Shown: positions 49,842 to 56,961 of the stretch, in pieces
Numbering within the stretch: the first letter of the stretch is position 1
Layout of the letters: every line of letters starts with the position of its first letter
IMG/VR virus record: IMGVR_UViG_3300042691_041718
Coordinates: 122,466-186,465 of that record
DNA: 64,000 nucleotides
From: a virus
Direction: 5' to 3' (one strand)
Translations under genes and position numbers: made by a program
Notes under the pieces: model-generated
Database searches by the model: none
Told to the model about the DNA's origin: nothing
What the model saw: the letters and a program-made list of their open reading frames with translations, nothing else

Positions 49842-50544
49842 AAAATCTACCTTTAATACTTCTTAATTTATTATTACAAACTCTACTAATATTACCCTGA
49901 TCTAATTTTGTATCTCTTGAACAATCCATAATAGATAACCATCTATTAATTTCCAATCCATTATAATCAACCTCAATGACTATTTTTTTAACAGCATTGG
50001 GGTTTTCTAATTTTATATCACTATTCATTTCATATCTAAAAATATATCCCCCTGTGTGTTTAAACTTACCATTACAACATCTTGATATATTACCATGATT
50101 TAGATTTAATTCAGAAGCGGCTGTTCTCGCACTTCTAAACTCCTTTATGAAATTACCATCTAAATCATATTGATATACTTTTTTACCAGAGTTTTCAGAT
50201 TGTCTATCTAAAACTTCTCTCTTGCGATTTGTATTGCCTTGTCCAGTTTCATCAGAGTTAGTTAATCTATTACAAGAATAAATTTTTATATACTCAGTCT
50301 CATACTTCTCATATTCATGAGATGGACATGTTCTTAAAAAGGTTATTTTGGGATGTAAACCAATTGATGTTAATTTTCTCAACCAGTTAACTCTATAATT
50401 TTTTTTATTTATATCTTTAGACTCTATTAAATGACTTTCTAATCTGGAATGTGGATTAATTGTTTTACCAATATACCTTATCTCATCATTTCTAGGATCA
50501 ACCAATCCATAGATATAAGCAACTTCACAAGTTAAATTTTCCAT
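49828..50544 (-). CDS. GIY-YIG homing endonuclease with NUMOD repeats
   Basis: A 238-residue protein. IYGLVDPRNDEIRYIGKT is the GIY-YIG core; the HSRLESHL segment gives the conserved Arg, and KYETEYIKIY gives the catalytic Glu. The C-terminal half contains two NUMOD1-type DNA-binding units: KVYQYDLDGNFIKEFRS with SELNLNHGNISRCCNGK, and VIEVDYNGLEINRWLS with TKLDQGNISRVCNNK. This architecture is that of free-standing phage homing endonucleases. It lies on the minus strand within a plus-strand gene run. The start is at ATG 50544. Confidence 0.88.
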   Translation of the reverse strand: MENLTCEVAYIYGLVDPRNDEIRYIGKTINPHSRLESHLIESKDINKKNYRVNWLRKLTSIGLHPKITFLRTCPSHEYEKYETEYIKIYSCNRLTNSDETGQGNTNRKREVLDRQSENSGKKVYQYDLDGNFIKEFRSARTAASELNLNHGNISRCCNGKFKHTGGYIFRYEMNSDIKLENPNAVKKIVIEVDYNGLEINRWLSIMDCSRDTKLDQGNISRVCNNKLRSIKGRFFKFL

Positions 50545-50640
50545 ATTTTATAAACTGGTAGTTATTAAAATGGTGGTGCTTCCCTTGTATAATAAACTTT
50601 TTTATATTTAAATGATATAAATAAAAAATAAAATAAAATT

Positions 50641-50967
50641 ATGATAGCTTATATTACTGAATTAAATGAACAAAACTATGAGTCTTTTACTAAAAATGGT
50701 TTGGTATTAGTTGACGTTCTAGCGACGTGGTGTGGACCGTGTCGGGTTGTTGGTCCTTTAGTAGATCAAATTTCTTCAGAGTACAAAGAAAAGGGTTTAA
50801 GTGTTGGTAAATTAGATGCTGATGGAGCCAAAGACTTAATTAGAGAATTAGGAATAAGAAATATTCCAACTTTACTTGTCTATAAAGATGGTGAAATAGT
50901 TGAGAGAAATACAGGAAATGTAACAAAAGAAAAAATAGAAGAATTAATTAATAACCATTTAAATTAA
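50641..50967 (+). CDS. trxA: Thioredoxin
   Basis: A 108-residue thioredoxin. The active site WCGPC is at residues 30-34 in LVDVLATWCGPCRVVG, and the cis-proline lies in IRNIPTLLVYKDG (Pro76). Full-length for the family, no signal peptide, so cytoplasmic. It would reduce disulfides, for instance as a cofactor for a phage ribonucleotide reductase (not in the window) or, as in T7-type systems, bind a polymerase. It is 5 nt upstream of the RecA-like remnant gene. Confidence 0.92.
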   Translation: MIAYITELNEQNYESFTKNGLVLVDVLATWCGPCRVVGPLVDQISSEYKEKGLSVGKLDADGAKDLIRELGIRNIPTLLVYKDGEIVERNTGNVTKEKIEELINNHLN

Positions 50968-50972
50968 TTTTT

Positions 50973-51509
50973 ATGAAATCAATTGAGTATTTATATAGTT
51001 TAGTAGATCAATCTAACTTTACTACAATTGGATATACTTCAAATGATAAAAATTTAAAAAATGAATTTATTTCTAAATTATCATATATTGATTTAAGAGA
51101 AATAGATCCATCTTTTTCTTTTAATGGTAGTCTTAAACAAAAGATAAGAGATATTAGATTAGATTCTATTCTAAATGATTCGGAAGATTTATCAAAAATA
51201 AACTTTAAATACATATTGATTGATTACAACGATTTACCACATTTACAAAAAAGTGATGTATATAAATCAATACAATTAAATCAAATAGTTGAAAAGTTAA
51301 GAAGTGAGTGTGTAGAATGTGGATTAAAAGTAATTTTTACTGCACCAACATACACTTCATTAGAAGTAACACCATCTCAAAATTTAAAGGGAGGGAGTGG
51401 AAGTATGTATATTGCTGATTTGGCTTTTATGATTGATAAGGGAGTTGCTAAACTAATGAAAAATAGATTTGGAGCGGATAACGAAACATTTTCATTAAAT
51501 GAATTATAA
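50973..51509 (+). CDS. RecA/DnaB-like core lacking a clear Walker A motif
   Basis: A 178-residue protein. The middle KYILIDYNDLPHL looks like a Walker B strand, and the C-terminal VIFTAPTYTSLE, GGSGSMYIADLAFMIDK and KLMKNRFG resemble the end of RecA-fold helicases of the DnaB/gp41 class (where a serine-glycine turn is followed by AD, hydrophobics and KNRFG). The expected P-loop is missing: NFTTIGYTSNDKNLKNEF lies at the corresponding place without GxxxxGK[ST]. It may be a degenerate ATPase, a regulator that retains the oligomerisation surface, or the remnant of a split gene, since a homing endonuclease adjoins it with a 6-nt overlap. Confidence 0.55.
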   Translation: MKSIEYLYSLVDQSNFTTIGYTSNDKNLKNEFISKLSYIDLREIDPSFSFNGSLKQKIRDIRLDSILNDSEDLSKINFKYILIDYNDLPHLQKSDVYKSIQLNQIVEKLRSECVECGLKVIFTAPTYTSLEVTPSQNLKGGSGSMYIADLAFMIDKGVAKLMKNRFGADNETFSLNEL

Positions 51510-52568
51510 TGATATATAATTACTAATTATGTTAGATATATTTTCAAAATCTGTATATTTTATCACTATTAAATTTATATTCATATTATTACAATAATTA
51601 ACTTTTATATTATCCTTAGTTTTAATATCTAATAAATAAGAATGTCCTCCAAAAGCTTTAACTTCTCCATAATGTTGAATACCATTATATTCTATACAAG
51701 TATTATATTCGGGTAAATAGAAGTCAAATCTTAATTTTTTCTTATAAACACAATCATCAAAAGTTTTTTGTGTTTCATATTTTATACCTTTTTTAGTCAA
51801 AAACCAAGATATAATCTTTTCACCTTTTGACTCATTACATTTAGCACAACCTGATCCAGATGTATGTAAATAAGGTTTTTGTTTAAAAATTCCGTGTTTT
51901 TTACATATTATATTAACATCAGTTTTGAAGTTTTTATATACTGATAAACTATAATCATATTTATCACCATGTACTTTAATCGATTTATCTACAAAATCAT
52001 CATTATCATATACAAATCCACCACATTTCTGGCAACCAGATACAAGATGGTTTGATATTCTTTGTGTAAACACACCATGAATTTCACACTTGATATCTAT
52101 AAAGTCCGACAATTTATATCTTTCTTCACAGAGGAGATAAGTATAAGAACCATTATGTTTATCATTAAATCTTTTTATTAATTCATCATTTTTTATACAT
52201 TTCACATTACACATTGAGCATCCACTACCATTTAAGTGTGATTGTGGAGTTTGGTTAAAAATTCCGTGTTTAGTACAAATTATCTCGACTTTAGTCCTAT
52301 TATTAATATAATTCACCAATGAGTAATCATATAAATTACCATGTTTACTAACCGACTTTTTGATAAAATCATCCTTTGATAAAGATGGCGCACCCTTTGT
52401 ACATTTACCACAACCACCACCTCGTTTATGATGATGTGGTGTTTGTTCAAAAACGCCATGAATCTTACATATTATCTCTATTTTTGTTATATTGTTAATA
52501 TAATTAACTAATGAGTAGTCATAAGCATCACCGTGTATAGACTTAAACTTTTCTATCTCTTTTTTCAT
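51504..52568 (-). CDS. Homing endonuclease with DUF723-type zinc repeats and a PD-(D/E)XK-like C-terminus
   Basis: A 354-residue protein with four repeats of about 55 residues. Each has HGDxYDYSLVNYxN, then a strand with IIC, then HGxFxQTPxxHLxGSGCxxC; CGKC, CSMC, CQKC and CAKC are the metal-binding pairs. This is the DUF723 pattern seen in phage endonucleases. The C-terminal 110 residues include KGIKYETQKTFDD, KLRFDFYLPEYNTCIEYNG and VIKYTDFENIS, the layout of an EDxHD/Vsr-like nuclease with the RFDFYLP aspartate. It overlaps the 178-residue gene by 6 nt and the small zinc-finger gene by 26 nt. Confidence 0.82.
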   Translation of the reverse strand: MKKEIEKFKSIHGDAYDYSLVNYINNITKIEIICKIHGVFEQTPHHHKRGGGCGKCTKGAPSLSKDDFIKKSVSKHGNLYDYSLVNYINNRTKVEIICTKHGIFNQTPQSHLNGSGCSMCNVKCIKNDELIKRFNDKHNGSYTYLLCEERYKLSDFIDIKCEIHGVFTQRISNHLVSGCQKCGGFVYDNDDFVDKSIKVHGDKYDYSLSVYKNFKTDVNIICKKHGIFKQKPYLHTSGSGCAKCNESKGEKIISWFLTKKGIKYETQKTFDDCVYKKKLRFDFYLPEYNTCIEYNGIQHYGEVKAFGGHSYLLDIKTKDNIKVNYCNNMNINLIVIKYTDFENISNIISNYISL

Positions 52569-52677
52569 TTTCTATTTTTTTCTTTCTACTGAACATTCCT
52601 TTACAAGATCTTCTACAAAAAAGAGAGTCAGATCTTTTATCAACCAATTCTTTATTACACCATTTACACTTTTTCAT
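52543..52677 (-). CDS. Small zinc-finger protein (44 residues)
   Basis: A short frame from the ATG at 52677 to the TAA at 52543-52545. The protein starts MKKCKWCNKELVDKRSDSLF and continues CRRSCKGMFSRKKK, giving CxxC and CxxxC pairs separated by about 13 residues, a basic tail and an acidic end. The start follows TTTAATATATAAATA by a few bases. It overlaps the DUF723 endonuclease start by 26 nt, so it may be translated together with it. It resembles the 73-residue zinc-finger protein at 42435. It could also be a remnant of an endonuclease N-terminus. Confidence 0.55.
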   Translation of the reverse strand: MKKCKWCNKELVDKRSDSLFCRRSCKGMFSRKKKIENEKRDRKV

Positions 52678-52720
52678 TATTTATATATTAAATAATGTAG
52701 CCCCTTATAAAACTTTTGTT

Positions 52721-52728
52721 TATTTTTG
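52721..52728 (+). promoter_or_regulatory. TATTTTTG box upstream of smpB
   Basis: TATTTTTG fits TAnnTTTG and lies 12 nt before the SmpB ATG, leaving a leader of only a few bases. The -33 element is not clear. Confidence 0.4.
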
Positions 52729-52740
52729 TATAAAAAATAT

Positions 52741-53181
52741 ATGATAGTAAGTAATAGAAAGGCTCGATATTCGTTTGATGTAATTGAAGAATTTGATTGC
52801 GGTATTATTTTAACAGGTAGTGAAGTTAAATCTATCAGAAGAGGTGATGTTACCTTAGTTGATTCGTATGCTTACTTTAAGTCTGGTGAGTTATGGATTA
52901 AAAACTTAAAAGTTTCTCGTTACAAATGGTCTCATAAAATTGAAGTTCATGATGAAAATCGTGAAAAGAAATTATTATTACATAAGAAAGAGATCGCTAA
53001 AATAGATAGACTTATACAAGATAAAGGAACTACTATTATACCATTAGGTATTTTCATTCAAAATAACAGATTGAAATTGAAAATTGGTGTTTGTAAAGGT
53101 AAGAAACTTTGGAATAAAAAGCAAGATATCAAACAAAGGGATATTGATAGAGATGCTAAAAGAGAAATGAATTTTAGATAA
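52741..53181 (+). CDS. smpB: SsrA-binding protein SmpB
   Basis: A 146-residue protein; the ATG at 52741 gives MIVSNRKARYSFDVIEEFDC, the normal N-terminus of SmpB, while a longer TTG reading from 52726 is rejected. Conserved segments follow in order: GIILTGSEVKSIRRGDV, DSYAYFKSGELW, LKVSRYKW, KKLLLHKKEIAKIDRLI, KGTTIIPLGIFIQNNRLK, GVCKGKKLWNKKQDIKQRD and the basic tail. SmpB binds tmRNA and carries it to stalled ribosomes for trans-translation. All regions for tmRNA binding and the C-terminal tail that enters the mRNA channel are present, although the tail is short. No tmRNA gene is seen here. It overlaps the next gene by one base. Confidence 0.92.
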   Translation: MIVSNRKARYSFDVIEEFDCGIILTGSEVKSIRRGDVTLVDSYAYFKSGELWIKNLKVSRYKWSHKIEVHDENREKKLLLHKKEIAKIDRLIQDKGTTIIPLGIFIQNNRLKLKIGVCKGKKLWNKKQDIKQRDIDRDAKREMNFR

Positions 53182-53531
53182 TGGGTAAAAACTTTGATGA
53201 ATATCAAAAAATACTTAAAGAATTAAATCAGTCTAATACTGAGGAAGATATCATTTCAAATATTGAAAAGATAGTTAAAGGATTTAGTGTTGATTTTTAC
53301 AGAGAAGATTTAACAAAAAATCCTTTTTATAAATCTATCTTATTAGAGATAAAGGAAGATGTATTAGAAGATCTTTATAAGATTAGACAAACTATTTTAG
53401 ATGAAATGGAATCAATAAGTAGGTCTATATTAGAAGAGGTTGATGTAGATAAACTAATTCAATTAAAAGTTGAATGTCAGTTACTTTTAATTGAATTAGA
53501 TTATAAAATAGAAGATATTAAATCTATATAA
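53181..53531 (+). CDS. Unknown helical protein downstream of smpB
   Basis: A 116-residue acidic protein of mostly helical type (EDIISNIEKIVKGFSVDFY; LYKIRQTILDEMESISRSIL; VECQLLLIELDYKIEDIK). It is translationally coupled to smpB (shared base) and overlaps the stop of the convergent 590-residue gene by 8 nt. No family recognised. The coupling to smpB hints at a shared role in ribosome rescue or at a simple operon partner. Confidence 0.6.
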   Translation: MGKNFDEYQKILKELNQSNTEEDIISNIEKIVKGFSVDFYREDLTKNPFYKSILLEIKEDVLEDLYKIRQTILDEMESISRSILEEVDVDKLIQLKVECQLLLIELDYKIEDIKSI

Positions 53532-55296
53532 GATCAATCATTCTTTCCATGAATTTAATACCTTTCATTGATTTATTATAATCATCATCATCAAAATTAC
53601 GCATCATATTCTCAACTTCATCGCTGTATCTAAATTCCTCCATAATTCTTATGGTTCTGTATGATAATCTATTAGTATCATGTATATTGTGAATATTTTG
53701 AAGATTACTAATAATAATTGAAATATCATAAAGATTTACTATTTCTCTGGATCTAATTTTAGTTGTAAATTTTTTACCAATTCTCAATATATTTTCAAAT
53801 ACTTCTTTTAACTTTTCGTTATCAGATTTCATTATTAACTCATATGAATTCTTAAACTTAGGAGTGGTTGATTGATAATCCTCTAATAATTTTCTATATT
53901 GTTCTTTAATTGATTGAAGTGAACTCTCAACATAATTTTTCAGTTGTTCTTCATTTTGCAGTTTTTCAATACTTTCAAGACCATCAAAAAAGTAATAAAA
54001 TCCACTTATAATACTCGCATTAAAACCTCTAAATAGTGTAATAATAACATAATCATCTTTCAATATTTTCAACAAGATTGATTTTAGATTAGACATTTCA
54101 TCGATTTTAAGATTTTGATCTATTTTCATTTTGTCAACTAAATAATCAAGTCTTTTATCAACATTAATCTTTTTAATTTCTTCATTACTCATTAAAGCAG
54201 TAGCTCCGGATTTACTCTCAATTCTTTCTTTTCTAATACTTGTTAAGTCTCCTTCCATCTGTGGGAGAAACTCATCTATGTAAAATATTATAGCAAAATC
54301 TGAATCTTCTAAATCTTCTTTATAAATAGATTTGTTTTTTTCATCACTTCTATCATACTTTTGTATTTCAAAAGTTCTAAGACTATTAATATCTTTACGA
54401 ACACTCAAGTTCCAAGTATTAGGATCTTCATTCTCAGCTTTTTTGGGAGAATCACCAACAACATGTAAATCTTCACTTGTATGTTTATAAAGATGTACTT
54501 TGTAATTATCACTTTGTAAACCAACACCACTCTCAGATAAAATCCAAGATCCTATATAATTACGTTCTCTATCACTTACATTACTATATAAATGATCAAT
54601 TACACTAGCATATTCTACACCGTTTTCATCATAATAATAATCAGCAGATCCACCACTAAGATTTTTACCATAAGCAACATATGATCTAAAACGACCATAT
54701 TCATCATGAGATGAGAAAATTTTAGCCCAATTTAAGTGATAAGAATAGTCTCTACTATAATTTATATCACCACTACAACTATAAAAGGCTATAATATCAC
54801 CTGTTTTTAAATGTAGATTTTTAACATAATCATTATCAACTATACTTAATTCTCCTTTTGTTAAATCGACACCTATTAACTGGGAAGCGGAGTCAACCGC
54901 TTTCTCCTTTAATAGAGAAATTTCTTCTGGTTCAAATGGTTCAAATTTTCTACTCTCACTTTTACTTTTAACTCTTTCTCCACTTCTATTCGGAGTAACA
55001 CTAAATCCTTTATAACCATCAGTTGCGGAAAACCAAAATTTAATAGCCCAAGTATGATTAACCGAATCTTCTGGTGCTCTCATCTTAATAGCTTTATTGG
55101 CTAATATATTAACATCAAAAAAGTTATCAGTTATAGAACTTAAAGGAATTGAATTATTTTCACATATTTTCTTTAAATCTTCAATAAAAGGTTTGCTATT
55201 TAATTTCATTTTAGATAACCACCCAGTTGTCTTTGTTAAAAATTGAGATTCAAATTTCTCATTTAAAAAACTTTGTCTATATTTAAGGTATTTCAT
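53524..55296 (-). CDS. Large protein with capsid-targeting-like N-terminus (candidate internal virion protein)
   Basis: A 590-residue protein starting MKYLKYRQSFLNEKFESQF, whose first 13 residues fit the T4 capsid-targeting pattern (basic, aromatic, F-[IL]-x-E). The main body has a region rich in Tyr, Ser and Asp with YSRDYSYHLNWAKIF and DEYGRFRSYVAYGKN, and a helical C-terminal third (MSNLKSILLKILKDDYVIITLFRGF; LQSIKEQYRKLLEDYQ). No catalytic motif is recognised. A copy of the 15-bp TTTAATATATACTTT element ends 1 nt before its ATG. I infer a protein packaged in the head, possibly an injected effector. Confidence 0.65.
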   Translation of the reverse strand: MKYLKYRQSFLNEKFESQFLTKTTGWLSKMKLNSKPFIEDLKKICENNSIPLSSITDNFFDVNILANKAIKMRAPEDSVNHTWAIKFWFSATDGYKGFSVTPNRSGERVKSKSESRKFEPFEPEEISLLKEKAVDSASQLIGVDLTKGELSIVDNDYVKNLHLKTGDIIAFYSCSGDINYSRDYSYHLNWAKIFSSHDEYGRFRSYVAYGKNLSGGSADYYYDENGVEYASVIDHLYSNVSDRERNYIGSWILSESGVGLQSDNYKVHLYKHTSEDLHVVGDSPKKAENEDPNTWNLSVRKDINSLRTFEIQKYDRSDEKNKSIYKEDLEDSDFAIIFYIDEFLPQMEGDLTSIRKERIESKSGATALMSNEEIKKINVDKRLDYLVDKMKIDQNLKIDEMSNLKSILLKILKDDYVIITLFRGFNASIISGFYYFFDGLESIEKLQNEEQLKNYVESSLQSIKEQYRKLLEDYQSTTPKFKNSYELIMKSDNEKLKEVFENILRIGKKFTTKIRSREIVNLYDISIIISNLQNIHNIHDTNRLSYRTIRIMEEFRYSDEVENMMRNFDDDDYNKSMKGIKFMERMIDLI

Positions 55297-55297
55297 A

Positions 55298-55312
55298 AAA
55301 GTATATATTAAA
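55298..55312 (-). promoter_or_regulatory. 15-bp TTTAATATATACTTT element before the 590-residue gene
   Basis: An exact copy on the minus strand, separated from the ATG at 55296 by a single base. Identical copies lie at 25151-25165 and 63390-63404. Confidence 0.55.
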
Positions 55313-55457
55313 CTTATACTCTCATTTTTTATATAATTTTTATTGTAGTAAGTAGCTAATAAATAAATTTTAGTCTTTAATAAAGTTAGTGAAATTCAAA
55401 TTCTACCTTGAGATAATATATATGATAACAAAGACTATTTATTATATAATAAATGAT

Positions 55458-55490
55458 AAAAAACCACCAAAAAATTGGTGGTTTTATTTT
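55458..55490 (+). terminator. Orphan terminator between divergent genes
   Basis: AAAACCACCA / TGGTGGTTTT stem followed by ATTTTTT, within the 231-nt gap between the divergent genes starting at 55296 (minus) and 55528 (plus). No gene precedes it on the plus strand, so it may end a short untranslated RNA from about 55320. No conserved RNA family is recognised. Confidence 0.6.
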
Positions 55491-55505
55491 TTATCCTTAA
55501 TTTTG
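55475..55505 (+). promoter_or_regulatory. Candidate Bacteroidota promoter before the YqeY gene
   Basis: TTG at 55475-55477, a 20-nt spacer and TAATTTTG at 55498-55505 fit the -33/-7 layout. The transcript would begin about 15-20 nt before the ATG at 55528. The -33 part lies in the 3' arm of the orphan terminator. Confidence 0.5.
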
Positions 55506-55527
55506 TCTAAATTAAAAAATAAGTATT

Positions 55528-55926
55528 ATGACACTAAAACAAAAAATCAGTACTGATTACATGACTGCGTTTAAAGCAAAAGACGTAGTATCAAAAAACT
55601 TACTTTCTGTAATCAAAGGTGAAATTCAAACTCTTGAAAAGAATACCGGTGTCGATTCTTTATCTGATGAAGAAGTGACAAAAATTCTTAACAAAACAGT
55701 TAAATCACTAAAAGAAACTATCGAAAAAGGTGGTGAAATTGCTAAAATGGAATTAGCTATTATCGAAGCTTATTTACCAAAACAGTTATCTAAAGAAGAT
55801 ATTGTTGCTAAGGTAACTGAGTTGAAATTAGCGGGTATCACTAATATCGGACAAATTATGAAAGAGTTCTCTACTCTACCAGTAGATAGAAAACTTGTCA
55901 GTGAAGTAATTAAAGAAGTTATCTAA
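55528..55926 (+). CDS. GatB/YqeY-domain protein
   Basis: A 132-residue protein of the YqeY family: MTLKQKISTDYMTAFKAKD, then LLSVIKGEIQTLEKNTG, ETIEKGGEIAKMELAIIEAY followed by the signature LPKQLS, and IGQIMKEFSTLPVDRKLVSEVIKE at the end. This helical domain is also the C-terminal tRNA-contacting domain of GatB in the Asp/Glu-tRNA amidotransferase. Family members are usually about 150 residues. Function in bacteria is unclear; tRNA-binding is plausible. It is monocistronic with its own promoter and terminator. Codon use is richer in C-ending codons at its start than in neighbouring genes, in line with high expression or transfer from a host. Confidence 0.9.
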   Translation: MTLKQKISTDYMTAFKAKDVVSKNLLSVIKGEIQTLEKNTGVDSLSDEEVTKILNKTVKSLKETIEKGGEIAKMELAIIEAYLPKQLSKEDIVAKVTELKLAGITNIGQIMKEFSTLPVDRKLVSEVIKEVI

Positions 55927-55957
55927 TAAAAAAACCTCAACTATTGTTGAGGTTTTT
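55927..55957. terminator. Terminator between the YqeY gene and the convergent membrane-protein gene
   Basis: AAAACCTCAAC / GTTGAGGTTTT-type stem with a 4-5 nt loop and a T-tract. It overlaps the stop region of the minus-strand gene ending at 55941 and can serve both directions. Confidence 0.8.
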
Positions 55958-56213
55958 CGTTTTTAATATCTGCTATATTTTTAAACTTTTCTCTGATTGT
56001 ATCAGCATCAACTCCTCTTGAAAGAAGTATAACTGCCCATCCAAAAAAGAAAAGAAAAGCAAATAAAAATACAATAAGTACAATACAAACTGGTATCCAA
56101 ATTGGTGAAGTAACCCACCACCAAGACCAATCAATATTATTAGTCAATTTCAAAGTTAAGAATATTAAAAATAAAATTGACGTTACACCAATACCACCTT
56201 TACTTTTTTCCAT
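55941..56213 (-). CDS. Small membrane protein (transmembrane Fragile-X-F type)
   Basis: A 90-residue protein from the ATG at 56213, 1 nt after the preceding stop; an upstream start at 56255 would overlap that gene by 40 nt. It has two hydrophobic segments, GVTSILFLIFLTLKLT and PIWIPVCIVLIVFLFAFLFF, separated by IDWSWWWVTSP. The KLTxxIDWSWWWV element is characteristic of a phage family called transmembrane Fragile-X-F protein, as I recall; its role is not known, though holin-like or membrane-remodelling functions are conceivable. It is the last gene of the glycosylation cluster. Confidence 0.72.
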   Translation of the reverse strand: MEKSKGGIGVTSILFLIFLTLKLTNNIDWSWWWVTSPIWIPVCIVLIVFLFAFLFFFGWAVILLSRGVDADTIREKFKNIADIKNEKPQQ

Positions 56214-56214
56214 A

Positions 56215-56961
56215 TTAACTAATTTCACCGTTAACTTGCCATACTGACCAGTCAACTAACATTTCTTTTTTATGTAGAAATCTCGCATCTAATACAGCTT
56301 CTACTTTATAACCTAATTCTTTAGCTCTCCAAACAAAATCAATATCTTCTGATCTTTCTTCTGAACCATTTGCTTTAGAAAGAGTTCTAAAAATTGGAAG
56401 TGCCTCATCATCACCCAATTCGGTTGGTTTACCATCAGCTGAAACATACTTCTTACTCAACATCATTCTTTGATCTTCAGCAACTTTTCTACTAATTAGT
56501 AGTGAACCAGTACCAGCCGCATCAATTGGAATAATTTGACTTTGGCCTTTATAGTTTTTTGGATTAATTGCTTGAAATCCTTTTGGGTTATTTTCATCAC
56601 CATCTTTTTGATAAATGGCTGAACTAAGTGTAGGTCTTGAGCCTTCCATTAAAAGAAGATAGTAAAGTCCTGAAACAATATCAGCATCTGAATTAAAAAT
56701 ATTTAGAGCTGTTTCGGTTGGTACTAAATCATCATCAATAAACCACAATTTATCAGCAGTCTTATTATTTAAGAAGTTTGTAATTGCCACGTTTCTAGCG
56801 TAAGCAACTGGTCTTAAACCAGGGACATACATAACTTCATATGTTCTTGGATGGTTTGGATCATTATTTAACTTTCTTATGTTATCTAACCACCATAAGA
56901 AACTAACATTAACCGAATCTCTAAATGTTAATAAGGCTATTAATATTACTTCTTTTTTCAT
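56215..56961 (-). CDS. Glycosyltransferase, GT-A type
   Basis: A 248-residue protein. The start VILIALLTFRDSVNVSFLWW is followed by VPGLRPVAYARNVAITNFL and by LWFIDDDLVP, in which DDD at 76-78 supplies the DxD metal and nucleotide-sugar site of GT-A enzymes. The later SEDIDFVWRAKELGYKVEAV fits the catalytic acceptor-side element ED. It would transfer a sugar from a nucleotide donor to an acceptor. It overlaps the GT9-like gene by 4 nt. The setting, downstream of fibre genes and beside two more glycosylation genes, suggests modification of virion appendages or host surface glycans. Confidence 0.8.
   Translation of the reverse strand: MKKEVILIALLTFRDSVNVSFLWWLDNIRKLNNDPNHPRTYEVMYVPGLRPVAYARNVAITNFLNNKTADKLWFIDDDLVPTETALNIFNSDADIVSGLYYLLLMEGSRPTLSSAIYQKDGDENNPKGFQAINPKNYKGQSQIIPIDAAGTGSLLISRKVAEDQRMMLSKKYVSADGKPTELGDDEALPIFRTLSKANGSEERSEDIDFVWRAKELGYKVEAVLDARFLHKKEMLVDWSVWQVNGEIS

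Noticed and set aside
52726-52740. TTG-initiated extension of SmpB
   Set aside because: The codons overlap the promoter-like TATTTTTG box; the ATG at 52741 gives the family's normal N-terminus.
55422-55560. Small plus-strand frame across the orphan terminator
   Set aside because: It runs through the terminator and into the YqeY gene in another frame, with no start-region signal.
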